64,000 nt of DNA from CTSoil-075 sp042610375 (GCF_042610375.1 NZ_JBGJZL010000003.1:310001-374000); one strand, 5' to 3'. Numbered from the stretch's first letter, positions 51,055-61,321 are shown. The notes: generated by a model not told the origin, from the letters alone. Numbers and translations: made by a program.

Positions 51055-51326
51055 GAAGTGATTCTCCCTATATTGTTTAATGATATGACACTAGTATACC
51101 TATTTTGTATGGTCTTGTACACTTTTTGCGACTGAGTATCCATTAAATTTTTAAAAATATAAATTTAGACGTTCAATTATGTTGAGTTAAGAGGTCATCC
51201 AAAGAAAATGTGGTAAACGGTACATACTAATAATAAGTATATTGAAAAAATAGTTGAGTTAATAAGTGAATTTCAGTATGATAGATAAGATGAAGATTAA
51301 AATCATAGTTAAGGAGTTGGCGATTT

Positions 51327-51827
51327 TTGTTAATACCATGGGAAATATTATGTGAAGATAATGAAGAAACCCAGAATTTATTAGAAAAAATAGTGGAGGT
51401 CGCAGCCGCTGATCCTCTTATATTTGATGCCGTAGTGCGAGGGATATTACATCAAAATCCATATATTCGAATACAAGCTGCTGAGATGGCAGAAAGAGTC
51501 ACCCAAGTTAGACCGTTGTTTTTAACGCCTTATAAAAGGTTATTATTGAAAGAATTAGCTTTCATTGAAGAAATGGAAGTACGCCAGCAAGTTGCTTTGT
51601 TGTACGGACGGGTATTTTGGGATGAATGGGATTTGAAGCAAGTTGTTGTTTTGCTGGGAGAATGGATTGAAAAAAAACAAGCTGAGCAGATTGTGAACAA
51701 TTCACTAGAGTCGTTACATACGCTCGCCATGCAGAAAGAATGGATTAGCCCTATTTACTTTCAACATTTGAAAAATGCCAGAGAAGAAACAAAATTGCCA
51801 TTTCACGATCTTACAATTCCTGAATGA
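51327..51827 (+). CDS. Hypothetical helical (HEAT-like) protein
   Basis: 166 aa, TTG start 10 bases after AAGGAG. Mainly amphipathic helices (VEVAAADPLIFDAVVRGILHQNPYIRIQAAEMAERV) resembling HEAT-type repeats. No cysteine motif, no signal. Ends 19 bases before the secreted hydrolase gene, whose ribosome site follows. Confidence 0.6.
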   Translation: MLIPWEILCEDNEETQNLLEKIVEVAAADPLIFDAVVRGILHQNPYIRIQAAEMAERVTQVRPLFLTPYKRLLLKELAFIEEMEVRQQVALLYGRVFWDEWDLKQVVVLLGEWIEKKQAEQIVNNSLESLHTLAMQKEWISPIYFQHLKNAREETKLPFHDLTIPE

Positions 51828-51846
51828 TCGTTGTTGGAGGTTATTA

Positions 51847-52491
51847 ATGAAAAATAGAGTGATGACTAGAAGTTGTTTATTAGCCATCTTAATTTTGGCA
51901 TGGGGACTTTCTATTGTTTTGGCAGCAGGAGAGTTAAAAGCCACAGAGGTTCCTAAGCAGCTATTGAAAACAGATGTTTTTGTTGATCTCACCATTATGG
52001 GAGACCCGATTGCCACGAGGGAGCAGTGTGTTGATTATCTCTTTCGGCGCAATCCTTTTCCCCTGATTAATACGACACCGAAGGAATTGGTTGATTATTA
52101 TTATGTAGAGGGCGGGCGCGAGGGGATTCGTCCTGACGTGGCTTTTGCCCAGGCATTACATGAGACTGGAAACTTTCGCTATGGTGGCGATGTAATCAGT
52201 CTGCAGAATAACTATTGTGGTTTAGGGACTACTGGTCAAGGGGTAAAGGGTGCTTGGTTTTCCTCACCTGAAATTGGTGTGCGCGCACAAATTCAGCATC
52301 TTTTAGCATATACAACGACTCGTCCCCCTTCATTGCCAATTGTTGATCCGCGCTATGAGTTAGTAAAGCGGTCAGAGAAGTTTGGACAATCCTATACATG
52401 GACAGATCTAAATGGTAAATGGGCAGTACCAGGGAAGACCTATGGGCAGATGATTTTAAAAATACATGAAAAAATTCTAACTGGGCAGTAA
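51847..52491 (+). CDS. Secreted glucosaminidase-type peptidoglycan hydrolase
   Basis: 214 aa from ATG 51847 (TTGGAGG). Signal segment SCLLAILILAWGLSIVLAAG, then a glucosaminidase/lysozyme-like domain with the likely catalytic Glu in FAQALHETGNF and blocks NYCGLGTTGQG and VRAQIQHLLAY. Probably cleaves cell-wall glycan between the two membranes. Confidence 0.85.
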   Translation: MKNRVMTRSCLLAILILAWGLSIVLAAGELKATEVPKQLLKTDVFVDLTIMGDPIATREQCVDYLFRRNPFPLINTTPKELVDYYYVEGGREGIRPDVAFAQALHETGNFRYGGDVISLQNNYCGLGTTGQGVKGAWFSSPEIGVRAQIQHLLAYTTTRPPSLPIVDPRYELVKRSEKFGQSYTWTDLNGKWAVPGKTYGQMILKIHEKILTGQ

Positions 52492-52534
52492 ATGCCTTTG
52501 GAAAGAAATAAACGACTAGTATTATATGAAATGA

Positions 52535-52577
52535 TTGAAAAAACTGATCTTGATTTCATTTGAGATCAGTTTTTTTG
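52535..52577 (+). terminator. Terminator after the glucosaminidase gene
   Basis: AAAAAACTGATCT..AGATCAGTTTTTT hairpin with T-run. Confidence 0.8.
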
Positions 52578-52640
52578 CATTCATTTCCTCTAATAATGTT
52601 ATAATGATGAAAGAAAATATAACTATGTGGAGGCTATCAA

Positions 52641-53465
52641 ATGTATTCTAGAATCTTATCATTATTGTTTATGATCATGTGTATTGGGGGCGGAATTGTT
52701 TCGGCGGCTCAGCCAGCGCCTCAGATAGAGGCGGAAGCTGCAGTGTTAATGGTTTCTAATACAAGAGAGGTTTTATTTGATAAAAAACCTTATGATATTA
52801 TGTATCCAGCAAGTACAACTAAGATCATGACATTGATTACGGCTCTTGAAAAGGGAGATCCTAATAGCATTGTGACTGTAAGCCCTAAAGCTGCAACCTG
52901 TGAAGGGTCAAGCCTTGAACTAAAAGCTGGTGAACGATTGACATTGCACGATGCAATGTATGGAATGATGCTTGTCTCAGGTAATGATTCTGCAGAAGCC
53001 ATTGCTGAAAGTGTCGGAGGTTCCATTCCTTCATTTGCCAAAATGATGACTGATAAAGCAGAAAAAATTGGCGCACTGCAGACACATTTTTCTAATCCTC
53101 ATGGATTGCCAGATCCTTTCAACCATTTTACGACGGCCTATGACTTAGCCCTTATAACGGCCTATGGAATGGAAAACAAAGAGTTTGCAAACATTGTATC
53201 GACACGCGAATATGATGTAAATTTTTTGAATGGCAAGAAGACTCATGTTAAAAATACCAATAAATTTTTAAAAAGTTATGCTGGTGCCAACGGTGTGAAG
53301 ACCGGTTATACAGATGCTGCAGGAGATTGTCTAGTAGCCGCTGCAAAACGAGATGGAGTACAATTAATTGCTGTCATCTTAAACGATGATGAGCGTTGGG
53401 ATGATGCTGCCAAACTTCTAGACTATGGGTTTGCTCAAATTGCTCAGTCAAAGATCAAAAAATAA
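52641..53465 (+). CDS. D-alanyl-D-alanine carboxypeptidase (DacF/PBP5-6 type)
   Basis: 274 aa with a signal peptide. The serine-type motifs are SxxK in PASTTKIMT, SxN in VSGNDSAEA and KTG in NGVKTGYTDAAG. No C-terminal membrane-anchor domain of the PBP5 type is present, so this is the short S11 form common in Firmicutes. ATG follows TGGAGGC. Confidence 0.93.
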   Translation: MYSRILSLLFMIMCIGGGIVSAAQPAPQIEAEAAVLMVSNTREVLFDKKPYDIMYPASTTKIMTLITALEKGDPNSIVTVSPKAATCEGSSLELKAGERLTLHDAMYGMMLVSGNDSAEAIAESVGGSIPSFAKMMTDKAEKIGALQTHFSNPHGLPDPFNHFTTAYDLALITAYGMENKEFANIVSTREYDVNFLNGKKTHVKNTNKFLKSYAGANGVKTGYTDAAGDCLVAAAKRDGVQLIAVILNDDERWDDAAKLLDYGFAQIAQSKIKK

Positions 53466-53568
53466 GTTAAAAATATCAACTAGGGAGCAAAAAAAGAAAA
53501 TTTTGGTATATGTTTTTACGATAAGAACTGATAAAATTAAAATATAATACTAACGAAGGGGGATCAAC

Positions 53569-53895
53569 GTGCAACATCAATATAAACAAGAAAAACAAAT
53601 GCAAATGAATGACAAGCCATTAATTAAAAGTGATAATAAAATGTATCGTGTTCAGAACCCTATACGTAGCCAACTATCATTGACTGTATTTTTTCTGTTT
53701 AAATCCTATATTTCTAGTAGTGTGACGAAAACAACAAAAGCTCACCCAAGAATTAACATTATTTTTGATAGGATCGGCGGATCTTGGTGGAAGCCCGAAT
53801 ACCTTATCATAGTTGGCGGAAAGACAAAGAAGGATGTTCAGGCTGCTGCCGAAATGTTACAAAAGAATTTAAATGGTGGAAGAACAAAAAACTAG
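53569..53895 (+). CDS. Hypothetical protein
   Basis: 108 aa, GTG start after AAGGGGGATC. Gln/Lys-rich N-terminus, one hydrophobic stretch (LSLTVFFLFKSYI), then a short alpha/beta part (RINIIFDRIGG, YLIIVGGKTKKDVQAAAEML). Not recognised. Terminated at 53928-53962. Confidence 0.55.
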   Translation: MQHQYKQEKQMQMNDKPLIKSDNKMYRVQNPIRSQLSLTVFFLFKSYISSSVTKTTKAHPRINIIFDRIGGSWWKPEYLIIVGGKTKKDVQAAAEMLQKNLNGGRTKN

Positions 53896-53927
53896 TGAAA
53901 TCTAAAGTAAGTCTCTATAAAATCAGT

Positions 53928-53962
53928 AAAACCGCAGGTTTAATCACCTGTGGTTCTTTTTA
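53928..53962 (+). terminator. Terminator
   Basis: AAACCGCAGGT and ACCTGTGGTT around TTAATC, followed by CTTTTT. Confidence 0.8.
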
Positions 53963-53969
53963 CATTCGA

Positions 53970-54584
53970 TTAAATTCTATAGTCTAGTCTATACACTAAG
54001 AAACTATGACGAGGATCATTATCATATAGATAAGGTAATTTTATTTCATTCAAAAGTACAAAAGGGGTATTGTTTTCTAGAAAGTATATATAATCATAGG
54101 ATGGATAAAACAATATAATATCGACTGTTCTTTCATAGTCTTCTACAGAAAGCAAAATATTTCCGATCACCTTTATAAATATTTGTATCGAAAAAGGGTT
54201 AAAGAAGTAGAATTTATTATCTGAGGGATTTATATGATATTCTTCTGCAAAGCAATTTAAGAAATCTATTTTAGTTATTTTCTTTTTATGTTTCTTTAAA
54301 TAATCTCTTTTATTATCAATCGCTTGTTTATAGAAAAAGGTATTCATTTCTATACCTGTAACCGTGGAGTCAAAAAAGTGATTTATGTAAAAGTTAAGCC
54401 TTCCTTTGCCACAGCCGAAGTCAACGATATGATCTTCTGCTGTAAAATGATATTGCTTAGATAATATTTCTAATACAGAGTAGGAGGTTGGTTCATATCT
54501 GTTATAGTGAAATGATTCATTAAATATTTTTTGTTCTCCTGAGGTTTTTATATTCAATAGTTTTTCATAATATTGTTCTTTCAT
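53970..54584 (-). CDS. SAM-dependent methyltransferase (class I)
   Basis: 204 aa with the SAM-binding motif VDFGCGKGRLNFY and ITKIDFLN. FFFNPFS occupies the place of the catalytic motif IV. Very AT-rich compared with neighbours (Lys, Asn, Ile, Tyr-rich), which may signal recent transfer. Substrate unknown. Confidence 0.8.
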   Translation of the reverse strand: MKEQYYEKLLNIKTSGEQKIFNESFHYNRYEPTSYSVLEILSKQYHFTAEDHIVDFGCGKGRLNFYINHFFDSTVTGIEMNTFFYKQAIDNKRDYLKKHKKKITKIDFLNCFAEEYHINPSDNKFYFFNPFSIQIFIKVIGNILLSVEDYERTVDIILFYPSYDYIYFLENNTPFVLLNEIKLPYLYDNDPRHSFLVYRLDYRI

Positions 54585-54726
54585 TATAGTTCCTCTCTAG
54601 CTTTAAATTTTATGTAAGTTTAACTAACTATGTTAAAGTATATAACTATAAAATACATAGAGCAAATAAGGCTGATTTTATGTAAGCTAAAATGAAAAAT
54701 GAAAAAATTTAAGTAAATAGATAAAG

Positions 54727-54775
54727 GGTGTCCCATAATAGGAAGAAAGATCCTACTATGGGACACCCTTGGTGT
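54727..54775. terminator. Terminator
   Basis: GGGTGTCCCATAATAGGA and TCCTACTATGGGACACCC form a hairpin ending the minus-strand gene at 54780. Confidence 0.85.
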
Positions 54776-54779
54776 TATT

Positions 54780-55028
54780 TTAATCGTTAACTATTTCTAA
54801 TATATCCGTGACATTATCAGAATCCATCGCACAAATAACATATTTATCTTTATACTTAGCAATATCTTCACGTACTGGTAAAACTACAGTTCTTCTACTG
54901 CCATCCATAAAAGCTATATTAACGATTGTTTGATTTCCTTTAGTTACAACATCAGCGACTTTGCCTGTATTGATTCTTGAATCACCTATTGTTTGATTGC
55001 CTTCGTTTATAGAATTAGTTTCTGTCAT
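54780..55028 (-). CDS. Hypothetical small protein
   Basis: 82 aa from ATG 55028 with AAAGGAGGTG upstream. A Thr/Asn-rich start precedes a small beta-rich domain (KGNQTIVNIAFMDGSRRTVVLPVRED). Not recognised. Single gene with its own terminator. Confidence 0.6.
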   Translation of the reverse strand: MTETNSINEGNQTIGDSRINTGKVADVVTKGNQTIVNIAFMDGSRRTVVLPVREDIAKYKDKYVICAMDSDNVTDILEIVND

Positions 55029-55136
55029 CAAAACACCTCCTTTGATCATAGTATCTCCATTAAATAGTTTCAAATGAGGTGAAGAAAAAAGAGATTTTGT
55101 TATTTAATGATAAATGCCCCTAACAGCAGGAATCAA

Positions 55137-55165
55137 TTGACAGAAAGAAGATCTTCTGATAGCAT
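55137..55165 (+). promoter_or_regulatory. Promoter for the carrier gene
   Basis: TTGACA (55137-55142), 17-base spacer, TAGCAT (55160-55165). Confidence 0.6.
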
Positions 55166-55227
55166 AGAAAAAATAATTGGTGTAAGATATTGTCGTGATT
55201 TTATTGTTGCATGAAAGAGAGAAGAAT

Positions 55228-56145
55228 ATGACTGAAGTTTTATTAAAGGCAATGGCTTTTGTATCTATTATTATATTGGGTTACACCTTAAAAAGAATAG
55301 GCTTTTTTATGCCTAATGATTATAAGATGATCTCAAAAATCGTGATGAACCTTACGCTGCCGGCAGCAGTGATTACTGGTTTTGCAAATTTTCAAATGGA
55401 TATTTCCCTTATCTATGTTGTTTTACTTGGACTCCTATGTAATGTATTTATGGTATCACTAGGTTTTTGGGCCGGAGCTAAGAATGACGATAATAAAGCT
55501 TTTTATATGCTGAATTTTTCAGGGTATAATATCGGCTGCTTTACCTTGCCTTTTGTTCAGAATTTCCTTGGTCCCTTTGGTGTAGTAGCCACCTGTATGT
55601 TTGATTCAGGAAATTCCATTATGTGTACAGGAGGTACGTATGCAGCGGCTGCCAGTGTAGTTGGGGTTGGAGAAAAAGGCCATGCTGGTATGCGATTAAT
55701 CAAAACCTTATTTTCTTCAGTTCCGTTTACTACCTATATAGCAATGCTGTTGCTATCGCTACTTGGGATTCACTTTCCTGTAGCAGTGAACAGCCTAATT
55801 TCCATCATTGCTGGCGCTAATAGTTTTTTAGCTATGCTCATGATTGGTATGATGATTGAGATTGATTTAGAGCCAAAGCACCTTAAGCAAGCAGCGTTTA
55901 TATTGTCAGTTCGATATTTATTAGCGTCAATTTTTGCTGTGATCTTTTATTTTTATACACCATTTTCCCTAGAAGTCAGGCAAGTATTAGTACTTGTTAT
56001 TTTTGCTCCTATTTCAGCCCTTGTTCCTGTTTTTACAGAGAAATGCAAAGGCAATACAGCATTATCAAGTTTTACGAATTCAATATCAATCTTACTGAGC
56101 ATTACTATCATGACAATTCTATTGGTCGTTATGAAGGTTGGGTAA
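55228..56145 (+). CDS. Auxin-efflux-carrier (AEC) family transporter
   Basis: 305 aa with about ten membrane helices in two halves. ATG at 55228 is taken because the membrane domain begins at once; a TTG upstream at 55195 would add 11 residues. Members move organic acids or malate. No neighbour shows its cargo. Confidence 0.85.
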   Translation: MTEVLLKAMAFVSIIILGYTLKRIGFFMPNDYKMISKIVMNLTLPAAVITGFANFQMDISLIYVVLLGLLCNVFMVSLGFWAGAKNDDNKAFYMLNFSGYNIGCFTLPFVQNFLGPFGVVATCMFDSGNSIMCTGGTYAAAASVVGVGEKGHAGMRLIKTLFSSVPFTTYIAMLLLSLLGIHFPVAVNSLISIIAGANSFLAMLMIGMMIEIDLEPKHLKQAAFILSVRYLLASIFAVIFYFYTPFSLEVRQVLVLVIFAPISALVPVFTEKCKGNTALSSFTNSISILLSITIMTILLVVMKVG

Positions 56146-56154
56146 ACTCAAAAA

Positions 56155-56201
56155 GAAACATCTGCAAAGATTCTAGCATGAATCTTTGCAGATATTTTTT
56201 T
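56155..56201 (+). terminator. Terminator after the carrier gene
   Basis: ATCTGCAAAGATTC and GAATCTTTGCAGAT followed by seven T. Confidence 0.85.
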
Positions 56202-56268
56202 ATTCACTAATATAGGGTATGCGACTGCCGAGATAAATTTGAGCCATTTTTTCTTGGCAGGAAAAAAG

Positions 56269-57984
56269 ATGAATAATGTCGAAAAAGAGGATTACTTTAA
56301 AATAATGGAGATGACTGCCATGAACATAGCACAAAGCCTTCAAGCTAGATTTGCCATATTATTTGCCGCATTGATTATCTTACTCACAGTGATTATTAGT
56401 TTAACTATTGGGTGGCAGTCTAGTGATAATATGAAGGCGGAAATCGGTAATTCTTTAGGGGAAACAGCGTACCAAATGGCAGATCGGTTAGATCAATATA
56501 TGTGGGCACGTGTTGGGGAAATTACTGTATTGAGTCAAATCGAGACTATCGAGACTTTAAACAGGCCTGACAATGTGGCTAATATCGAAACCTTACTCAA
56601 TGGTTTAAAAAAGAGTATTCCATCTTTCTCCTGGATTGGTCTGACAGACATCAATGGAAAAGTATTGGCTGGAACTGATGGGATATTGGTGGGAGCCGAT
56701 GCGTCTCAGCGGCCTGCTTATCGAGAAGGTATTAAAGGTCAATTTGTAGGTGATGTCCATGATGCAATACTGCTGGCAAAACTATTGCCTAACCCTAGCG
56801 GAGAACCGATGAAGTTTGTCGATATTAGTACACCTGTTTTGGGCTCAGATGGAGAAACTGTAGGTGTGCTTTCTGCGCATCTTAGTTGGGAATGGGTTTC
56901 GGAAATTAGCAAATCAATTATGGAACCTTTGAAGAACCGTAAACAGATTGATGTTTTTATCATAAGTTACAATGATAGTACAATCCTTCTTGGCCCCAAA
57001 GAGATGATTGGTCAAAAATTGCCTCTTGATAGCATTGCTCTTGCTAAGCAAGGTGAAAACAGTTGGAAGATTGAAAAATGGCCAGACGGCAAGGAATATC
57101 TTACGGGCTATGCCTTGGGTAGAGGATATTCTAATTATAAGGGGCTTGGCTGGAGCGTACTAGTGCGGCAACCAGTTGACATCGCCTTTGCGTCCATTGT
57201 GAAACTGCAATTTTCTATTTTGATGATTGGTGGTGCTTTCTCAATTATATTTGCCTTGGTAGGATGGTTCATGGCTAATGCAATCACTAAGCCACTGAGG
57301 GAAATCGCAAAGGCTGCTGATAAACTTCGCTTTGGAGGGACGGTAGCTATTCCAGAACATAAAGGAATTAAAGAAATTGAAATCTTAGCATCATCTTTAA
57401 TGGAGTTGACTGACAGTTTATCCAATACCGAAGATAAACTTGGTAAGATGGAAGTAATAGCAAATAGCGATCGCCTAACTGAGTTGCCGAACAGAGTCGG
57501 TCTTGATAAGTTTCTCACCATAGCGACTGCTACGGCAAAAAGGCGAAATTTAGAACTTGTTTTTCTCTACCTAGATTTGGATGGATTTAAGACTATCAAT
57601 GATACTATGGGGCATCATGCAGGAGATCTGTTGCTTAAAGAGGTAGCTGTGAGGTTAAAAACAATTGTTCGTAAAGAAGAAATTGCCGCCCGCCTTGGTG
57701 GTGATGAATTCTTGATTGTACTATATGCTGAGCCGACCAAATCTTTTGAAATAGCTACTAATATAGGGCAAAGAGTGATCAATGCGCTAAATATACCTTA
57801 TATCATTGAAGGTGGTACTGCTAAAGTGGGTTGCAGTGTTGGTGGTGCAATTTGGCCTTATGAAAACCAAGAAGTAAAAGAAGTGATTAATCAGGCTGAT
57901 GAGGCACTATATAAGGCTAAAAAAGCAGGTAAAAATAGGGTTGCTTTCTCAGCAGATCAATTAATATCAACCGCTATATCGTGA
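56269..57984 (+). CDS. Membrane diguanylate cyclase (dCache-HAMP-GGDEF)
   Basis: 571 aa from ATG 56269 (AGGAAAAAAG upstream); starts at 56239 or 56320 are possible. Two membrane helices (FAILFAALIILLTVIISLTIG and FSILMIGGAFSIIFALVGWFM) flank a Cache-type sensor region, then a HAMP linker and a GGDEF domain with intact RLGGDEFLIV and DLDGFKTINDTMGHHAGD. It should synthesise cyclic di-GMP in response to an external ligand. Confidence 0.92.
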   Translation: MNNVEKEDYFKIMEMTAMNIAQSLQARFAILFAALIILLTVIISLTIGWQSSDNMKAEIGNSLGETAYQMADRLDQYMWARVGEITVLSQIETIETLNRPDNVANIETLLNGLKKSIPSFSWIGLTDINGKVLAGTDGILVGADASQRPAYREGIKGQFVGDVHDAILLAKLLPNPSGEPMKFVDISTPVLGSDGETVGVLSAHLSWEWVSEISKSIMEPLKNRKQIDVFIISYNDSTILLGPKEMIGQKLPLDSIALAKQGENSWKIEKWPDGKEYLTGYALGRGYSNYKGLGWSVLVRQPVDIAFASIVKLQFSILMIGGAFSIIFALVGWFMANAITKPLREIAKAADKLRFGGTVAIPEHKGIKEIEILASSLMELTDSLSNTEDKLGKMEVIANSDRLTELPNRVGLDKFLTIATATAKRRNLELVFLYLDLDGFKTINDTMGHHAGDLLLKEVAVRLKTIVRKEEIAARLGGDEFLIVLYAEPTKSFEIATNIGQRVINALNIPYIIEGGTAKVGCSVGGAIWPYENQEVKEVINQADEALYKAKKAGKNRVAFSADQLISTAIS

Positions 57985-57987
57985 TCA

Positions 57988-58035
57988 CAAAAATAGTAAC
58001 CGGCCTCACTTCATTGTTGAGGCCGGTTACTATTT
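57988..58035. terminator. Bidirectional terminator
   Basis: AATAGTAACCGGCCTCA and TGAGGCCGGTTACTATT form a long hairpin between convergent genes. Confidence 0.85.
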
Positions 58036-58426
58036 ATATCGTTTTCATCCACTCTTCAAATTTCTCTACTAACTCATCTCTCGTGACATCCACTTCACTA
58101 CCACGCCATTCTTGGCCTGTATCGCTATCAAACCAGGAATCTTTTGTGCTGAAATTGCCTGAGGGGTAAAGTTTTTCTTGTATGGCATAGCGCATACCAT
58201 CAAGCATACTGTGTTTGATGGTTTTCCGGGATACACGGTGGCCCGCTTTTTCTGTTGATTTCACTTCAAGACCATTTTCCCCAGCCGTGATGGCGACGTG
58301 TGATATGATTTTACCTTGGCTTTGTGCTATGGATATGGCCTGTCTGGCGGCAGTAGCAGCTTGTTCGCGACCGATGGTATCATCTGAGACGGTAATTCTG
58401 ACATTGCCAATGATTAACTTATACAT
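58034..58426 (-). CDS. Hypothetical protein
   Basis: 130 aa from ATG 58426 (GGGAGGTG upstream). Begins MYKLIIGNVRITVSDDTIG; an alpha/beta protein with a central long helix and acidic end. No known motif recognised. Lies divergent to the leuS leader, single gene. Confidence 0.6.
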   Translation of the reverse strand: MYKLIIGNVRITVSDDTIGREQAATAARQAISIAQSQGKIISHVAITAGENGLEVKSTEKAGHRVSRKTIKHSMLDGMRYAIQEKLYPSGNFSTKDSWFDSDTGQEWRGSEVDVTRDELVEKFEEWMKTI

Positions 58427-58504
58427 AGTAATCGTACACCTCCCACACAACATGATATGCGGTATTTTTAAAAGTAGAACTAAAAAAGTCAGTGAGAAGG
58501 CGAG

Positions 58505-58533
58505 TTGACTTCCTATATCGGGTGGGATATAAT
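58505..58533 (+). promoter_or_regulatory. leuS promoter
   Basis: TTGACT (58505-58510), 17-base spacer, TATAAT (58528-58533). Confidence 0.75.
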
Positions 58534-58539
58534 ATTGTT

Positions 58540-58772
58540 TGAAATCCTAAGATTCAGAGTAGTAGGCGAATGGGCGGGGTACAGAAAATTGGCGGTTGAT
58601 GCGAGCCAATCCTAAGCAACGTTGAACTCACTGAGGAGGAGCAGCTATGAGATCATAGTAGCTGCCGCGTCATTAGCGTTATGAATGATTGAGAGGATGG
58701 CATTTGTGCTATCAATCAGGGTGGTATCGCGGGTTTAACTCGTCCCTGGCTAATAAGCCAAGGGGCGTTTTT
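58540..58772 (+). promoter_or_regulatory. T-box leader of leuS
   Basis: T-box core AGGGTGGTATCGCGGG (58718-58733), followed by terminator CGTCCCTGGCT/AGCCAAGGGGCG with T-run (58741-58772). In the first stem GTTGAACTCACTGAGG offers a CTC leucine codon (58627-58629) as specifier (inference). Uncharged tRNA-Leu should raise leuS expression. Confidence 0.9.
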
Positions 58773-58798
58773 TGATTGAATAAATGGGAGGTTTTTTT

Positions 58799-61279
58799 AT
58801 GAATGAACGGTACAATGCTCAAGATATTGAAGCAAAATGGCAAAAGAGCTGGGCGGAAAGTGGTGCTTTTAAGACCGAACTAAACCGTCAACGTCCGGAA
58901 TATTATGTGCTAGAGATGTTCCCTTATCCATCAGGTAATTTACATATGGGACATGTCCGGAACTACTCTATTGGCGATGTAATTGCTCGATTTAAAACTA
59001 TGCAAGGTTATAACGTACTTCATCCGATGGGATGGGATTCCTTTGGTATGCCTGCAGAGAATGCTGCGATTAAGCATGGAGTTCACCCTGCAGAATGGAC
59101 ATGGGAAAATATTGCGAATATGCGTCGCCAACAGCAAGAGCTAGGCTTATCTTATGATTGGAATCGAGAAGTGGCTACATGTCATCCAGACTATTACCGC
59201 TGGACTCAATGGTTATTCTTGTTATTTGTAGAACGGGGACTAGCCTATAAGAAAAAAGCAGCAGTGAATTGGTGTAATGATTGCAATACTGTACTTGCCA
59301 ATGAACAGGTTATTGATGGCTGTTGCTGGCGTTGTGACTCAGTTGTGATTAAAAAAGAACTGGAGCAATGGTTTTTCAAGATTACGGATTATGCCGATCG
59401 TTTGCTGAGTGATTTGAGTGAGCTAAAAGGTTGGCCTGAACGAGTTAAGACGATGCAAGAAAATTGGATTGGTCGCAGTGAAGGAGCGGAGTTTAGTTTT
59501 GCTGTGCCTGAGCTTAATGAAAAAATTTCTGTATATACAACTCGTCATGATACTTCTTTTGGGGTAAGCTACGTGGTCCTTGCTCCTGAACATGCTATGG
59601 TAGAAAAATTGATTGCAGGAAAAGAAAATGCACAGGAAGTGCGCCAATTTGTTGAAAGTGTGCGCAATATGAGTGAAATAAGCCGTACTTCCAGCGAATT
59701 CGAAAAAGAAGGTATCTTTACTGGTTCTTACGCAATCAATCCTTTTACTGGCGAACAAGTGCCAATCTGGGTTGCAAATTATGTATTAGTCGAGTATGGA
59801 ACTGGTGCAGTCATGGGCGTTCCAGCTCATGATGAGCGGGACTGGGTTTTTGCTAGCAAATATAACTTGCCAAAAAAATTAGTTATTCAGCCTGTTGGAG
59901 AAGAATGGACCATTGAAGGTATGGAAGGTGCTTATGGCGGACCTGGCATTATGGTTAATTCAGGTCAATTTAGTGGCATGGATAATGAACTCGGTAAAGT
60001 TGCAGTAGCGAAATGGTTGGAAAAAGAGGGACATGGTAAGCGACATATCAATTATCGTCTCAGAGATTGGTTAGTGTCTCGTCAGCGTTATTGGGGCGCA
60101 CCAATTCCTATGATTAATTGTGCGCATTGTGGTACTGTACCTGTTCCAAAAGAACAATTACCAGTATTGCTCCCTGAAAATGTGAATTTCACAGCAGGAG
60201 CCGTTTCTCCTCTTGCGAAAGTAGAAGAGTTTGTCAATTGTACATGCCCTAAGTGTGGCGCAGAGGCGAAACGTGAAACCGACACCATGGATACCTTTAT
60301 TTGTTCATCTTGGTATTACATGCGTTATACTGATCCGACTAATAAATTAGCTCCTTTTGAGTCATCAAAAGCTGATTATTGGGCACCAGTCGATCAATAT
60401 ATTGGCGGTATTGAGCATGCTATTTTACATCTGCTCTATTCAAGATTCTTTACCAAGGTTCTTAAAGATGCAGGCTTAGTGAATGTGAATGAACCATTTA
60501 AAAACTTGCTTACCCAAGGCATGGTGATTAAAGATGGGGCGAAAATGTCAAAATCTAAGGGCAATGTCGTATCACCTGAAGAGATTATTAATAAGTATGG
60601 TGCTGATACAGCTCGTTTATTTATTTTATTTGCAGCTCCGCCTGAACGAGATTTAGAATGGAATGATCAAGGGGTAGAAGGATCTTATCGCTTTTTAGGG
60701 CGTTTGTGGCGTATTGTTGATCATTACGCAGCTACTATGGCAACTGAAGACTGGAAATGCGATAATAGTACTTTGACGAAAGTTGAACGTGAACTACGAC
60801 GTGCCTTACATGTTACAATCAAGAAAGTAACAGAAGACATTGGTGGGCGTCACAACTTTAATACAGCAATCAGTTCAATTATGGAACTTGTGAATGCTAT
60901 GTACGCAGTGAAAGAAGAGAGTTCATCCTTAAATCCAGGGCTTGTGCGAGAAGTAGTTTCTAGTTTACTACGTTTGTTAGCACCTTTTGCACCTCATATT
61001 AGTGAGGAATTATGGAGTGAAACGATTGGACAAGATAGTGTGCATAAAAAAACTTGGCCTGTATTTGAAATCGCAGCCATTCAATTAGAAGAAATTGAAA
61101 TTGTTGTACAAATTAATGGCAAAGTACGAGAAAAAATTGTTGTTGCTGTAGGCCTGAGTGCTCGAGAATTAGAAAAAATAGCTCTTGCACAAGAAAAAGT
61201 ACAAGTTCTGATTGAAGGTAAACAAGTGGTCAAAGTCATTTGTGTACCGCAAAAATTAGTTAATATTGTAATTCGTTAA
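58799..61279 (+). CDS. leuS: Leucyl-tRNA synthetase
   Basis: 826 aa from ATG 58799 (GGGAGG upstream, inside the longer frame). HIGH-type motif PSGNLHMGHVRNY, KMSKS in GAKMSKSKGNVVSP, an editing domain (YGTGAVMGVPAHDERD) and a zinc-type region CAHCGTV..CTCPKCGAE. Normal bacterial length and order. Controlled by the T-box upstream. Confidence 0.97.
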   Translation: MNERYNAQDIEAKWQKSWAESGAFKTELNRQRPEYYVLEMFPYPSGNLHMGHVRNYSIGDVIARFKTMQGYNVLHPMGWDSFGMPAENAAIKHGVHPAEWTWENIANMRRQQQELGLSYDWNREVATCHPDYYRWTQWLFLLFVERGLAYKKKAAVNWCNDCNTVLANEQVIDGCCWRCDSVVIKKELEQWFFKITDYADRLLSDLSELKGWPERVKTMQENWIGRSEGAEFSFAVPELNEKISVYTTRHDTSFGVSYVVLAPEHAMVEKLIAGKENAQEVRQFVESVRNMSEISRTSSEFEKEGIFTGSYAINPFTGEQVPIWVANYVLVEYGTGAVMGVPAHDERDWVFASKYNLPKKLVIQPVGEEWTIEGMEGAYGGPGIMVNSGQFSGMDNELGKVAVAKWLEKEGHGKRHINYRLRDWLVSRQRYWGAPIPMINCAHCGTVPVPKEQLPVLLPENVNFTAGAVSPLAKVEEFVNCTCPKCGAEAKRETDTMDTFICSSWYYMRYTDPTNKLAPFESSKADYWAPVDQYIGGIEHAILHLLYSRFFTKVLKDAGLVNVNEPFKNLLTQGMVIKDGAKMSKSKGNVVSPEEIINKYGADTARLFILFAAPPERDLEWNDQGVEGSYRFLGRLWRIVDHYAATMATEDWKCDNSTLTKVERELRRALHVTIKKVTEDIGGRHNFNTAISSIMELVNAMYAVKEESSSLNPGLVREVVSSLLRLLAPFAPHISEELWSETIGQDSVHKKTWPVFEIAAIQLEEIEIVVQINGKVREKIVVAVGLSARELEKIALAQEKVQVLIEGKQVVKVICVPQKLVNIVIR

Positions 61280-61321
61280 TAGGCACTAAGGTATTTTTTA
61301 CTGGTAGTTCTTATAAACGAT